NCBI RefSeq assembly: GCF_002025205.1
Contig: NZ_CP019947.1
Coordinates: forward strand, 2,704,001 to 2,768,000
Direction of reading: 5' to 3'
Origin: Pseudomonas sp. CC6-YY-74
GTDB taxonomy: Bacteria; Pseudomonadota; Gammaproteobacteria; Pseudomonadales; Pseudomonadaceae
DNA: 64,000 nt
Below, in pieces: positions 1 through 9,365 of this stretch. Position 1 is the stretch's first letter. The number at the start of each line of letters is the position of its first letter. The position numbers and the translations under genes were made by a program. The notes beneath the pieces are model-generated. The model was not told where the DNA came from and made no database searches. It saw nothing but the letters and a program-made list of their open reading frames with translations.

Positions 1-814
1 ACTTGATCGGCTTGCCGGTGATATGCCGCACCGACAAGGCTGCACCACCACGCGCATCACCATCGACCTTGGTCAACACCACGCCGGTCAGCGGCAACGC
101 ATCACCGAAGGCCTTGGCGGTATTGGCAGCATCCTGACCGGTCATCGCATCGACCACGAACAAGGTCTCGGCCGGTTTGATCGCCGCATGCAGCGCCTGA
201 ATCTCCGCCATCATTTCGGCATCGATGGCCAGGCGACCGGCGGTATCGACGATCACCACATCGATGAATTTGAGCCTGGCTTCCTTGATTGCCGCCTCGG
301 CAATCGCCACCGGTTTCTGACTGAGGTCCGAGGGAAAGAAGGTCACCCCGACCTCGGCAGCCAGGGTTTCCAACTGTTTGATTGCCGCGGGACGGTAAAC
401 GTCGGCGGACACGACCATGACGGTCTTCTTCTTGCGCTCCTTGAGAAAGCGCGCCAGCTTGCCGACCGTGGTGGTTTTACCGGCGCCCTGCAGACCCGCC
501 ATCAGCACCACGGCGGGCGGCACGGCATTCAGCGCCAGATCTTCGTTGGCCGCGCCCATCAGCGCTTCCAGTTCGGCACGCACGATCTTCACGAAAGCCT
601 GACCCGGCGTCAGGCTTTTCGACACCTCGGTACCGACCGCACGGTCTTTGACCTTGCCGACGAAGTCCTTGACCACCGGCAGCGCGACGTCAGCTTCGAG
701 CAACGCCATGCGCACTTCGCGCAAGGTGTCCTTGATATTGTCTTCTGTCAGCCGGGCTTTGCCAGTGACATTGCGCAGCGTCTGCGAGAGGCGATCAGTC
801 AGATTTTCGAACAT
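1..814 (-). CDS. ffh: Signal recognition particle protein Ffh (N-terminal part; cut by window edge)
   Basis: Ffh is the GTPase of the signal recognition particle. It binds 4.5S RNA and signal sequences of nascent membrane proteins and hands ribosomes to FtsY. About 271 residues are visible, starting MFENLTDRL. They cover the helical N domain and most of the G domain: P-loop GLQGAGKTT (about 107-115), DTAGR (about 190) and TKVD (about 248). The methionine-rich M domain lies beyond the left edge. The gene is divergent from the CcsA-like gene across a 157-bp gap. The assignment is firm; the partial state is only an effect of the window boundary. Confidence 0.97.
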   Translation of the reverse strand, partial: MFENLTDRLSQTLRNVTGKARLTEDNIKDTLREVRMALLEADVALPVVKDFVGKVKDRAVGTEVSKSLTPGQAFVKIVRAELEALMGAANEDLALNAVPPAVVLMAGLQGAGKTTTVGKLARFLKERKKKTVMVVSADVYRPAAIKQLETLAAEVGVTFFPSDLSQKPVAIAEAAIKEARLKFIDVVIVDTAGRLAIDAEMMAEIQALHAAIKPAETLFVVDAMTGQDAANTAKAFGDALPLTGVVLTKVDGDARGGAALSVRHITGKPIK

Positions 815-971
815 GCACGTTCCTTTCAGGCCCTTTCGAGCCGAGGGTGGGCTTGCAACAGACCGGCGATTATATCGGAGACTCCCACCCACCGACACTG
901 TCAGCGGTCTTTCGTGAAATGCTCGTTGTATGCCACACTCAGCGCCTTTCGGGCTCGCCTAACAAGGATTT

Positions 972-1772
972 ATGCACCCTCTGCTTCCCAGCCTCGCCGC
1001 TGCCAGCCTCTATGCCGGCGCCACCTTCTACCAAGGTCTGCGCCTCAGCCAGCGCAGCACGCCCGATAAACGCCTGCTGGTGCTACTCGGCGTGCTCGCC
1101 CTGCTCTTCCATGGTGCCAGCCTGTTTTTGCAGATGAGCCAAGCGCCCGGCCTGTCGCTCGACTTTTTCAATGCCGCCAGCCTGATCGCCTATGCCGTGA
1201 TCGCACTGACCCTGCTCGCCTGCGCCCGCATCCCGGTAGAAAACCTGCTGCTGCTGCTATTCCCGCTAGGCTGCCTGACCGTATTACTGGCGCAGCTCAT
1301 GCCGTCCGGCACCCTAAAGTCGATCAATGAAGCGCCAGGCATTCTCGCCCACATTCTGCTATCGATCATGGCCTACGGCATGCTGACCATTGCCGTGTTC
1401 CAGGCACTGCTGCTATTGCTGCAGGATCATCAGCTCAAGCACAAGCACCCGTCCGGACTGATCAGGAACTTCCCCCCACTGCAAACCATGGAAAGCCTGT
1501 TGTTCGGCTTTCTCTGGGCCGGCTGGATCCTGCTGTCGCTGTCATTGCTGTCCGGCGCGATCTTCATCGATGACCTGTTTGCCCAGCACCTTGTGCATAA
1601 AACCATCCTTTCCTGCTTCGCCTGGATCGTCTTCGCCGTCCTGCTCTGGGGCCGCCACCAGCTCGGCTGGCGCGGCCACAAGGCAATCCGCTGGACCCTG
1701 GCCGGCTTCTGCCTACTGATGCTGGCCTACTTCGGCAGCAAGCTGGTTCGCGAATTCATACTGCATATCTAG
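972..1772 (+). CDS. CcsA/YpjD-like inner membrane protein (cytochrome c assembly family)
   Basis: This 266-residue, very hydrophobic protein has about eight predicted membrane helices and a conserved C-terminal part (around HKTILSCFAWIVFAVLLWGR) typical of the YpjD/CcsA-like CytC_asm family. Family members are related to haem-handling cytochrome c maturation proteins, but the YpjD branch has no firmly established role. It lies between ffh and the CorC-like gene and ends 9 bp before the latter, so the two are probably cotranscribed. The family call is good; any haem function is inference. Confidence 0.85.
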   Translation: MHPLLPSLAAASLYAGATFYQGLRLSQRSTPDKRLLVLLGVLALLFHGASLFLQMSQAPGLSLDFFNAASLIAYAVIALTLLACARIPVENLLLLLFPLGCLTVLLAQLMPSGTLKSINEAPGILAHILLSIMAYGMLTIAVFQALLLLLQDHQLKHKHPSGLIRNFPPLQTMESLLFGFLWAGWILLSLSLLSGAIFIDDLFAQHLVHKTILSCFAWIVFAVLLWGRHQLGWRGHKAIRWTLAGFCLLMLAYFGSKLVREFILHI

Positions 1773-1781
1773 GCCATTTCC

Positions 1782-3068
<1,287 letters not shown>

Positions 3069-3076
3069 CGGCTGGT

Positions 3077-3202
3077 GCGGTGAGTGGTTAACTCAAGTGC
3101 GGATGCCTGAGGCTCTGAGACAAGTCGTCTGCGACGAGTCATGGTCCGCTCTGGCGAGGAACCGCAACACACTATCAGGGCCTCAGGCGCCGATATTGAC
3201 TA
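3077..3202. repeat. Dispersed structured repeat, copy A (convergent intergenic)
   Basis: This 126-bp segment fills the space between the convergent ends of the CorC-like gene and the SGNH hydrolase. It aligns over its whole length, with few gaps, to 9062-9186 in the same orientation. Shared stretches include GGTTAACTCAAGT, TATCAGGGCCTC and a terminal TTGACTA. An inverted repeat (3105-3118 with 3175-3188, 13 of 14 pairs) would close a hairpin of about 84 nt. The terminal CTA is the TAG stop codon of the minus-strand gene. No coding potential was recognised. It could act as a bidirectional terminator or be a mobile repeat. Confidence 0.75.
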
Positions 3203-3934
3203 CTCGAACCGACCAAACAGGCCACTAGCCGCCAGGCCCTCGGCCCAGACCCGATAACCGAGGTTCGACGGGTGGTAGCCGTCGACCGCCAGGTAATCCG
3301 CGGAAAACTCCAGGCTCAGCGGATGATGCCCCGCCCCCAGGCGAGCGGCGAGCTGGCGCAAGCAGGTATCGAGCAAGGCTGCACGCACGCCGAGCACCTG
3401 CCGTAGCAGCCAGGGCAAGGCGCTGAAATGCTGCAGCGGCGGCACACCGCTGAACGCCACCTGCGCACCACGCCGAGCCAACACCTCGGCCATGTTGCCG
3501 AGCGCAACGCGCCAGCGCCGCAGCGACGTGAGATGGCTGGCGTCGTTGACACCGAAGACCAACAGCGCCAGATCGAACGGCTCGTCCAGCACCTGCGGCA
3601 ACAACCGCTCACACGCCTGCGCGGCGGTGATGCCATTTTCACCACAGGCACGCCAGGCCACCGGCCTGCCTTGCCGAACCGCCAGCGCCTCGGCCAACTG
3701 CCCCACCAGCGCCGCCCGCAAGCAGCTCACGCCAACACCCACCACCGTGGATTCACCCAACACCAGCAAGCGCAATGGCTCGCCCGCCAGGTCAGCCCCA
3801 GCCAACCCGCGCCGCGGACCTTCGGCTGGCGGCAGCCTGAGTGCCTGCCTGCGCGTGCGTAGGGCTAGCGGCACCAGCACAGGCGACAGCACCAGCACAG
3901 TCAGCCACCAGGCATATGCGCGCAGAGGGTTCAC
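3200..3934 (-). CDS. SGNH/GDSL-family hydrolase with N-terminal membrane anchor
   Basis: This 244-residue protein has an N-terminal hydrophobic segment (about residues 8-25) that probably anchors it with the catalytic domain outside the cytoplasm. SGNH blocks are visible: GES (60-62, nucleophile Ser; the usual GDS Asp is Glu here), GEN (98-100), GVND (128-131) and DGYH (218-221, Asp/His of the triad). The family cleaves esters, acyl groups or carbohydrate acetyls; the substrate is unknown. Its ATG overlaps the purT stop by 4 bp, indicating translational coupling in the nudix-gammaCA-DUF1289-purT operon. Its TAG stop coincides with the edge of repeat copy A. Confidence 0.85.
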   Translation of the reverse strand: MNPLRAYAWWLTVLVLSPVLVPLALRTRRQALRLPPAEGPRRGLAGADLAGEPLRLLVLGESTVVGVGVSCLRAALVGQLAEALAVRQGRPVAWRACGENGITAAQACERLLPQVLDEPFDLALLVFGVNDASHLTSLRRWRVALGNMAEVLARRGAQVAFSGVPPLQHFSALPWLLRQVLGVRAALLDTCLRQLAARLGAGHHPLSLEFSADYLAVDGYHPSNLGYRVWAEGLAASGLFGRFE

Positions 3935-5112
3935 AGTTCGACGCTGACCGCTTGCGCCGCACGAGCGGCCTTGGCACGCGCTGTCTGCAGCGACTCATCG
4001 CGCGCCAAGGCCACCCCCATGCGCCGCTGACCACTGACTTCGGGCTTGCCGAACAAACGCAGCGCCGTGTCCGGTTCGGCCAGCGCCGCACCGAGATTGG
4101 CAAAACTGACCTGCCGCGAATCACCCTGCACCAACAACACCGCCGAAGCGCAGGGGCCGAGCTGACGAATAAGCGGAATCGGCAGACCGAGAATGGCCCG
4201 CGCATGCAGGGCGAACTCGGACAGATCTTGAGAAATCAGCGTGACCAGACCGGTATCGTGGGGCCGCGGCGAGACTTCGCAGAACCAGACCTGATCGCCC
4301 TTGACGAACAACTCGACGCCAAACAGACCGCGACCGCCCAGCGAGTCCGTGACGGCCAGGGCAATGCGTTCCGCCTCGGCCTGGGCCTTCGCACTCATCG
4401 GCTGCGGCTGCCAGGATTCCTGATAGTCGCCCTTGACCTGACGGTGGCCGACCGGCGCACAGAAGCTGGTGCCGCCGGCATGCCGCACCGTCAGCAGGGC
4501 AATCTCATAGTCGAAATCGATAAAGCCCTCGACGATCACTCGCCCCTTGCCGGCGCGACCACCCGCCTGGGCGTACTCCCAGGCCGGCTGCAGGTCATCG
4601 ATAGTTTTCAGCAGCGACTGGCCTTTACCCGAGGAGCTCATGATCGGCTTGATCAGACAGGGAAAGCCGATCTGCTGCACCGCCGCCCGGCACGCCTCGA
4701 ACGAGTCGGCGAATTGGTAAGGCGAGGTCGGCAAGCCCAACTCTTCGGCCGCGAGACGGCGGATACCCTCGCGGTTCATGGTCAACTGCGCGGCACGCGC
4801 GCTGGGGATCACGGTAAAACCTTCGCTCTCCAGCTCGACCAGCGTCGCCGTGGCAATCGCCTCGATCTCGGGCACGATGTAATGCGGCTGTTCCAACTCG
4901 ATCACCGCACGCAACGCCGCGCCATCGAGCATATCGATCACATGACTGCGATGCGCCACCTGCATCGCCGGGGCATTGACATAGCGATCCACGGCGATCA
5001 CCTCAACGCCGAGGCGCTGCAGTTCGATCACCACTTCCTTGCCCAGCTCACCAGAACCACAGAGTAAGACGCGAGTCGCACTCGGCGACAATGGGGTTCC
5101 GATACGGGGCAT
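3931..5112 (-). CDS. purT: Formate-dependent phosphoribosylglycinamide formyltransferase PurT
   Basis: PurT is an ATP-grasp enzyme that formylates GAR with formate and ATP, the folate-independent alternative to PurN in de novo purine synthesis. The 393-residue protein begins [15 protein letters not shown]. It shows an N-terminal [12 protein letters not shown] nucleotide/substrate-binding loop and ATP-grasp motifs such as [10 protein letters not shown] and [11 protein letters not shown]. The length is normal for the family. It starts 47 bp after the DUF1289 gene and overlaps the SGNH hydrolase gene by 4 bp. Together with purL, guaA and guaB it makes this window rich in purine genes, although they are not one operon. 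Confidence 0.97.
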   Translation of the reverse strand: MPRIGTPLSPSATRVLLCGSGELGKEVVIELQRLGVEVIAVDRYVNAPAMQVAHRSHVIDMLDGAALRAVIELEQPHYIVPEIEAIATATLVELESEGFTVIPSARAAQLTMNREGIRRLAAEELGLPTSPYQFADSFEACRAAVQQIGFPCLIKPIMSSSGKGQSLLKTIDDLQPAWEYAQAGGRAGKGRVIVEGFIDFDYEIALLTVRHAGGTSFCAPVGHRQVKGDYQESWQPQPMSAKAQAEAERIALAVTDSLGGRGLFGVELFVKGDQVWFCEVSPRPHDTGLVTLISQDLSEFALHARAILGLPIPLIRQLGPCASAVLLVQGDSRQVSFANLGAALAEPDTALRLFGKPEVSGQRRMGVALARDESLQTARAKAARAAQAVSVEL

Positions 5113-5159
5113 GAAGGCTCCTCGAACTAACAGGGATAAAAGGCCACCAGGCGGTGGAG

Positions 5160-5348
5160 CTAGAGCAGTACACCCAGGGCTTGCGCCCGCGCATGACAAA
5201 GCAGCAACACCTGACGACGCTCGGCATTGTCCATGCGACCCCAGCGGGTGATTTCGGCAACATTACGCTGGCAACCGATACAGATGTCGTCATCGTCCAG
5301 CGCACAGATCTGCACGCAGGGCGAGACAACGGGGCGTTCGTGCCCCAT
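5160..5348 (-). CDS. DUF1289 small cysteine-motif protein
   Basis: This 62-residue protein starts [15 protein letters not shown] and carries the DUF1289 signature: [10 protein letters not shown], then DICIGCQRN (a C-x2-C pair), then an ITRW segment. The spaced cysteines suggest a small metal-binding site, but the family function is unknown. The start codon shares one base with the stop codon of the gamma-carbonic anhydrase gene (TGATG), so translation is coupled. The family assignment is firm; the function is not. Confidence 0.9.
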   Translation of the reverse strand: MGHERPVVSPCVQICALDDDDICIGCQRNVAEITRWGRMDNAERRQVLLLCHARAQALGVLL

Positions 5349-5872
5349 CAGTCGTCCTGCTCGACCAGATCGCGGGCATAACGCTGAGCGTTATGCGCAT
5401 AGTGCGCGGCGCTGGCCTCGAGCATGGTCTTTTGCGCCTCGTTCAGCTCGCGCACCACCTTGCCTGGCGAACCAATTACCAGGGAGCCGTCGGGAATTTC
5501 CTTGCCTTCGCCGATCAGGGTATTGGCGCCGATGATGCAGTACTTGCCGATTTTCGCGCCGTTGAGCACCACCGCATTGATGCCAACCAGGCTGTAATCG
5601 CCGACCGTGCAGCCATGCAGCATGGCGTTATGGCCGATGGTCACGCCCTTGCCGAGCGTCAGCGGAAAGCCCATGTCGGTGTGCATCACGGTGCCGTCCT
5701 GCACGTTGCTCTGCTCGCCGATGTGGATCAGCTCGTTGTCGCCGCGCAACACCGCGCCGAACCAGACGCTGGCACCCTGCTCCAGCTTGACCTTGCCGAC
5801 CAGCGTGGCGTTCGGTGCCACCCAGCTCTCGGGGTGGACGTCGACGCTGGATTGCCCCAGGCGATATTTCAT
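5348..5872 (-). CDS. Gamma-carbonic anhydrase family protein (YrdA/PaaY-like)
   Basis: This 174-residue left-handed beta-helix protein consists of hexapeptide repeats. Three likely metal-ligand histidines are visible at about His64 (TVMHTD), His81 (IGHNAM) and His86 (MLHGC), as in gamma-class carbonic anhydrases and YrdA-like proteins. A C-terminal helix (from about residue 140) follows. Not all members of this family have detectable carbonic anhydrase activity, so the activity is inferred. The start at MKYRLGQ is the usual family start. It lies 42 bp downstream of the CoA-type Nudix gene in the same operon. Confidence 0.9.
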   Translation of the reverse strand: MKYRLGQSSVDVHPESWVAPNATLVGKVKLEQGASVWFGAVLRGDNELIHIGEQSNVQDGTVMHTDMGFPLTLGKGVTIGHNAMLHGCTVGDYSLVGINAVVLNGAKIGKYCIIGANTLIGEGKEIPDGSLVIGSPGKVVRELNEAQKTMLEASAAHYAHNAQRYARDLVEQDD

Positions 5873-5914
5873 TGATTGACCCTCGTTTCGCGATTGATCT
5901 GCGCTTTCGCGCAA

Positions 5915-6517
5915 TTAGCGGAGCGTGATGAAGTGCTCAGATGGTTGATGCAGATTGATCTCGGCGTCATAGACTAGATTGACCAGCTCCACCAGCATGA
6001 TCGCCGTAAGTCCCCAGATCTTGTATTCGCCATAACGGTAACTCGGCACGTACCAGCTCTGCCCGAGGTAGTCGATGCGATGGGTCATCTCGCGCGGATC
6101 GCCGCGAAAGAACTCCAGGGGCACCGAGAACACCGAGGCGATTTCATCATCGTTGGCCAGGTATTCGACGTAATCCGGCACCAGCCCGACGTAGGGGGTG
6201 ACCTGAATGCCGTGACGCGAAATCAGGGTGCTGAGCGGCCCGATCACCTCGACCAGCCCCGGCGCCAGGCCGATTTCCTCTTCGGCCTCACGCAGTGCGG
6301 TACGAATCAGATCGGCATCTTCCGGATCCCGTCGACCGCCGGGAAAAGCCACCTCGCCGCCGTGAGTGGACAGGCCACTGGCGCGCAAAGTCAGCACCAC
6401 TTCCGGTTGGTCGTTGCGGGTGAGTGGAACCAACACCGCCGCTTCGGGGAAGTTGCGGTCAGTCTCCAGAAGACGCGGGCTGTAGCCGCGCACGCGGTGG
6501 AGCAGATCGTCCAGCAT
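5915..6517 (-). CDS. Nudix hydrolase of the CoA pyrophosphatase (NudL) type
   Basis: This 200-residue protein has the CoA-Nudix arrangement: a LSTHGGEVAFPGG stretch (about 49-61) directly followed by the Nudix box ending REAEEEIGL (about 76-84), where the glutamates bind the catalytic metal. Related enzymes hydrolyse CoA and its derivatives to 3',5'-ADP and 4'-phosphopantetheine. It is the first gene of the minus-strand operon leading to purT and is divergent from a second, unrelated Nudix gene at 6685. The substrate is inferred from family motifs only. Confidence 0.9.
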   Translation of the reverse strand: MLDDLLHRVRGYSPRLLETDRNFPEAAVLVPLTRNDQPEVVLTLRASGLSTHGGEVAFPGGRRDPEDADLIRTALREAEEEIGLAPGLVEVIGPLSTLISRHGIQVTPYVGLVPDYVEYLANDDEIASVFSVPLEFFRGDPREMTHRIDYLGQSWYVPSYRYGEYKIWGLTAIMLVELVNLVYDAEINLHQPSEHFITLR

Positions 6518-6684
6518 GGAGATTCTCAGTCTTTATTCTTATTTCGATGATTGCACGAAAGTCACCCTCGCCCCAAGCTCGGCAACGCTCGCGACGATCA
6601 TTCAGGGAGTCGCTGCAGCGCCTGATCGCGCTTGCCGCCCGGCCCCATCACGCGCCAAAATATGGGTGACTAAGAGGATCCCCC

Positions 6685-7242
6685 ATGAAGTTCTGCAGCC
6701 AGTGCGGCAGCCCTGTGACCCTGAAAATCCCCGAGGGCGACAACCGCTTGCGCCATGTGTGCGAGCACTGCCACACCATTCATTACCAGAACCCGCGAAT
6801 AGTCGCCGGCTGCTTGCCGGTGTGGGGCCAGCGCGTACTGTTGTGCCGCCGCGCCATAGAGCCGCGTCGTGGTTTCTGGACCCTGCCGGCCGGCTTCATG
6901 GAGAACGGTGAAACCCTGGAACAGGCTGCTGCGCGCGAAACCCACGAGGAAGCCTGCGCCCGGGTACACGACCTGAACCTCTACACCCTGTTCGACCTGC
7001 CGCATATCAATCAGGTGTACCTGTTCTTCCGTGCCGAACTGGCTGACCTGGATTTCGCCGTCGGCGAAGAGAGCCTCGAGGTGAAGCTATTCGAGGAAGC
7101 TGAGATTCCCTGGTCCGAGCTGGCTTTCCCGACTATCGGGCGTACCTTAGAATGCTACTTTGCTGACCGCCAGCAGCACCTTTACCCGGTACGCAACGAG
7201 CCGCTGGAAGCTTTGCGCGCACACTACAAGAAAGTTCATTGA
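6685..7242 (+). CDS. Zinc-ribbon Nudix hydrolase
   Basis: This 185-residue protein begins with a small zinc ribbon (CSQC at 4-7 and CEHC at 26-29) followed by a Nudix domain with the box starting GFMENGETLEQAAARETHEE (about 70-89). The layout resembles NudC-like zinc-ribbon Nudix proteins, but the protein is shorter and I did not see the NudC NADH-specificity signature, so the substrate is open. The start ATG follows GGATCCCCC. The gene ends 19 bp before the YkuD-domain gene and is probably cotranscribed with it. Confidence 0.88.
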   Translation: MKFCSQCGSPVTLKIPEGDNRLRHVCEHCHTIHYQNPRIVAGCLPVWGQRVLLCRRAIEPRRGFWTLPAGFMENGETLEQAAARETHEEACARVHDLNLYTLFDLPHINQVYLFFRAELADLDFAVGEESLEVKLFEEAEIPWSELAFPTIGRTLECYFADRQQHLYPVRNEPLEALRAHYKKVH

Positions 7243-7261
7243 TCCCCGGGATACCGCTCCG

Positions 7262-7765
7262 ATGCGCTGGTTACTCATTCTGCTCTGCTTGTCCCTTACC
7301 GCTACTGTTCACGCCACTGCCACGCCCATGCAGGAGGCCCCGCTGATCGACAAGGTACTGGTGGTCAAGTCGGAACGCCGACTGCACCTGATCAGCCGCG
7401 GCGAAACACTCAAATCCTACCGGGTGTCCCTCGGCAAGCAGGCCAATGGCGCCAAACAACGCGAGGGCGATCGGCGCACGCCGGAAGGCTTCTATTGGAT
7501 CGATTGGCGTAAAACCAGCGAGAAATACCAACTGTCCCTGCACATCTCCTACCCCAATGCCCGCGATCAGGCCCACGCCCGCGCGCAAGGCGTGCCTCCC
7601 GGCGGCATGATCATGATTCACGGCACACCGCTGGACGAGGAGTACCCGGAGTGGTTCTTCCACACACTGGACTGGACCGAAGGCTGTATCGCCATGAAAA
7701 ACGATGACATCCGTGAAATCTGGAGCCTGGTCAAGGACGGCACCCTGATCGAGATCAGGCCCTGA
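7262..7765 (+). CDS. Exported L,D-transpeptidase-family (YkuD) protein
   Basis: This 167-residue protein has a signal peptide (MRWLLILLCLSLTATVHA, cleavage near residue 18) and a YkuD domain. Catalytic-type residues are visible: His120-Gly (MIMIHGTP) and the TEGCIAM motif with the likely nucleophile Cys142. The family includes L,D-transpeptidases that crosslink peptidoglycan or attach lipoproteins, and related murein-modifying enzymes. It has no LysM domain, so it belongs to the short YafK/ErfK-like group. The exact reaction is inferred from the fold. Confidence 0.88.
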   Translation: MRWLLILLCLSLTATVHATATPMQEAPLIDKVLVVKSERRLHLISRGETLKSYRVSLGKQANGAKQREGDRRTPEGFYWIDWRKTSEKYQLSLHISYPNARDQAHARAQGVPPGGMIMIHGTPLDEEYPEWFFHTLDWTEGCIAMKNDDIREIWSLVKDGTLIEIRP

Positions 7766-7888
7766 TGGCCGCAAGGCCTTCTCTTGCGGCCCATGGCTTG
7801 GCGCTTGCGCCATTCACTCAACGCTGGGTTGCGGACAAATCCGTCAGCCTGCACGCGTCGCGCCAGCAAAGGTTTGCACACGTTAATC

Positions 7889-7909
7889 TTGCGCGATAAC
7901 TTATTGTGC
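7889..7909. promoter_or_regulatory. Candidate OhrR operator upstream of ohrR
   Basis: An imperfect palindrome, GCGCGATAA-C-TTATTGTGC (7891-7909), lies 26 bp before the ohrR ATG. Seven of nine half-site positions match. Its left arm, read as TTGCGCGATAA (7889-7899), recurs nearly unchanged twice in the ohr promoter region (8521-8531 and, inverted, 8567-8577). Shared motifs upstream of a MarR-type repressor and its target are expected for autoregulation. Binding is inferred. Confidence 0.55.
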
Positions 7910-7935
7910 TAATCACCTGATCGCGGGACCGCCCC

Positions 7936-8385
7936 ATGACCCAGCCCCACACCTGCGCCGCGCTATTGCTGGACAACCAGCTGTGCTTCGCCCTGTATTC
8001 GACCTCCCTGCTGATGACCAAGGCCTACAAGCCGCTGCTGCAGAGCATCGGCCTGACCTACCCGCAGTACCTGGCCATGCTGGTGCTATGGGAACGCGAC
8101 GGCATCACCGTCGGCGAGATCAGCGCCCGCCTGTTGACCGACCCCGGTTCGCTGACGCCACTGCTCAAGCGCCTGGAAGCCGAAGGCCTGCTCAAGCGCA
8201 CCCGTAGCAGCGTTGACGAGCGCGTGGTCGAGCTGTACCTGACCGAACAGGGCCGCGCCCTGCAGCAGCAGGCCGAGCGCTTCCCCGCCTGCATAGCCGA
8301 GGCCAGCGGGCACAGCACGGCCGAGCTAATGGCGCTCAAGGAGGAAGTGCTAGCCCTGCGCAACCAGCTACAACAGTCGATCTAA
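7936..8385 (+). CDS. ohrR: Organic hydroperoxide-sensing MarR-family repressor OhrR
   Basis: This 149-residue winged-helix MarR-family protein carries the OhrR hallmark [15 protein letters not shown]. Its Cys17 corresponds to the peroxide-sensing cysteine; oxidation by organic hydroperoxides releases the repressor from DNA. The wHTH region spans about 45-110 ([20 protein letters not shown], then the wing with SSVDERVV). It is followed by ohr 227 bp downstream in the same direction, the usual sensor/effector pairing. A palindrome just upstream of its start, with related half-sites before ohr, suggests that it regulates both. Confidence 0.93.
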   Translation: MTQPHTCAALLLDNQLCFALYSTSLLMTKAYKPLLQSIGLTYPQYLAMLVLWERDGITVGEISARLLTDPGSLTPLLKRLEAEGLLKRTRSSVDERVVELYLTEQGRALQQQAERFPACIAEASGHSTAELMALKEEVLALRNQLQQSI

Positions 8386-8469
8386 CCCAGGTACCGGCAC
8401 CACCCTGTCGGTCGCTAGCCTTTGTCCCCGCCCCGCCAACGCCCCCGCCTGAAATCCGCAGCCAGCCTC

Positions 8470-8612
8470 ACTTATTCCATAAAATACAAATACGTATAAC
8501 TATTTAATCTTATAAATATATTGCGCACTAAATTCAATCGCACTAAGTTTCATGCCACGCACTTACTTAGCGCGCAATACTTTAGACAACAAACTAACCG
8601 GAAGACATCACC
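8470..8612 (+). promoter_or_regulatory. ohr promoter/operator region with repeated TTGCGCnnTAA half-sites
   Basis: The ohrR-ohr gap contains an AT-rich tract (about 8471-8530) unlike its GC-rich surroundings, suitable for the ohr promoter. Three related half-sites follow: GCGCACTAA (8523-8531), CGCACTAAG (8540-8548) and the inverted TTAGCGCGC (8567-8575). The same motif lies at the ohrR start (7889-7909). This is best read as an OhrR-controlled promoter, with release of repression on hydroperoxide stress. The motif sharing is seen directly; the regulation is inference. Confidence 0.55.
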
Positions 8613-9041
8613 ATGCAAAGCATCCAAGCCCTTTACACCGCTAGCGCCACCGCCACTGGTGGACGTGACGGCCGCGCCGTTTCCTCCGACGGTTTCCTCG
8701 ACGTGAAACTGACCACCCCGCGCGAACTAGGCGGCCAGGGCGGCGAAGCGAGCAACCCGGAACAGCTGTTCGCTGCCGGCTACTCGGCCTGCTTCATCGG
8801 TGCGCTGAAGTTCGTCGCCAGCCAGAAGAAACTGGCCCTGCCGGCAGACACCGCGATCACTGGCAAGGTCGGCATCGGCCAGATTCCCGGCGGCTTCGGC
8901 CTGGAAGTGCAACTCAACATCAGCCTGCCGGGCCTCGAACAGGCCGCCGCCGAGGAACTGGTCGACGCAGCTCATCAGGTCTGCCCATACTCCAACGCCA
9001 CCCGCGGCAACATTGACGTACGCCTGAACGTCGCCGTCTGA
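8613..9041 (+). CDS. ohr: Organic hydroperoxide resistance protein Ohr
   Basis: Ohr is a thiol-dependent peroxidase of the OsmC/Ohr fold that reduces organic and fatty-acid hydroperoxides. The 142-residue protein has both redox cysteines in their standard contexts: Cys60 in AAGYSACF (peroxidatic) and Cys124 in [11 protein letters not shown] (resolving). The length and the N-terminus ([21 protein letters not shown]) are normal for the family. It is downstream of ohrR. Its stop is followed, after 20 bp, by repeat copy B. Confidence 0.97.
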   Translation: MQSIQALYTASATATGGRDGRAVSSDGFLDVKLTTPRELGGQGGEASNPEQLFAAGYSACFIGALKFVASQKKLALPADTAITGKVGIGQIPGGFGLEVQLNISLPGLEQAAAEELVDAAHQVCPYSNATRGNIDVRLNVAV

Positions 9042-9061
9042 AACGCGCACCCAGCGGTCGG

Positions 9062-9186
9062 GCGGTTAGTGGGTTAACTCAAGTCGGATACCTGAGGTTC
9101 TGAGCTAAGGTGCGGCGACCAGCCATAGCCCGCTATGGTGAGGAGCGGCAACGCAGTATCAGGGCCTCGGGCGCCGAAATTGACTA
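9062..9186. repeat. Dispersed structured repeat, copy B (between ohr and a minus-strand frame)
   Basis: This is the second copy of the element at 3077-3202, in the same orientation. It keeps GGTTAACTCAAGT, CCTGAGG, TATCAGGGCCTC and the terminal TTGACTA. The closing stem (9090-9103 with 9159-9172) retains 10 of 14 pairs, and a central hairpin CCATAG-CCCG-CTATGG is added. As in copy A, it lies just after the stop of a plus-strand gene, and its right edge holds the TAG of a minus-strand frame. No coding function is seen in it. Confidence 0.7.
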
Positions 9187-9339
9187 ATCAAACGGATCAG
9201 GCTGGACACGAACCGGCTGACCGAGAGGAACAGAATAGTTAACAACTTCAGCACGATGGTTTCCGCCGCACTTCTCGTACTCGCCGCCGGCAGCCTCGGC
9301 GCCGAACCCAGCACCCAGAGATTGGGCAATATCGAGCAC
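9184..9339 (-). CDS. Possible small gene or 3' gene remnant (51 codons)
   Basis: A minus-strand frame ends in TAG at 9184-9186. Read back from there it encodes a protein-like C-terminus (GGEYEKCGGNHRAEVV followed by SVPLGQPVRVQPDPFD). The frame stays open upstream through a LSGCD stretch into the end of the NIF3-like gene, with no good ATG. GTG at 9339 is the nearest conventional start, and its ribosome-binding context is poor. The stop-repeat junction matches that of the SGNH hydrolase gene at 3200, which argues that the frame is, or was, a gene. I do not recognise the family. A plus-strand frame in the same DNA (9256-9417) is a weaker alternative. Confidence 0.35.
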   Translation of the reverse strand: MLDIAQSLGAGFGAEAAGGEYEKCGGNHRAEVVNYSVPLGQPVRVQPDPFD

Positions 9340-9365
9340 TGCCCCCAGAATGCTGTCACACCCGC

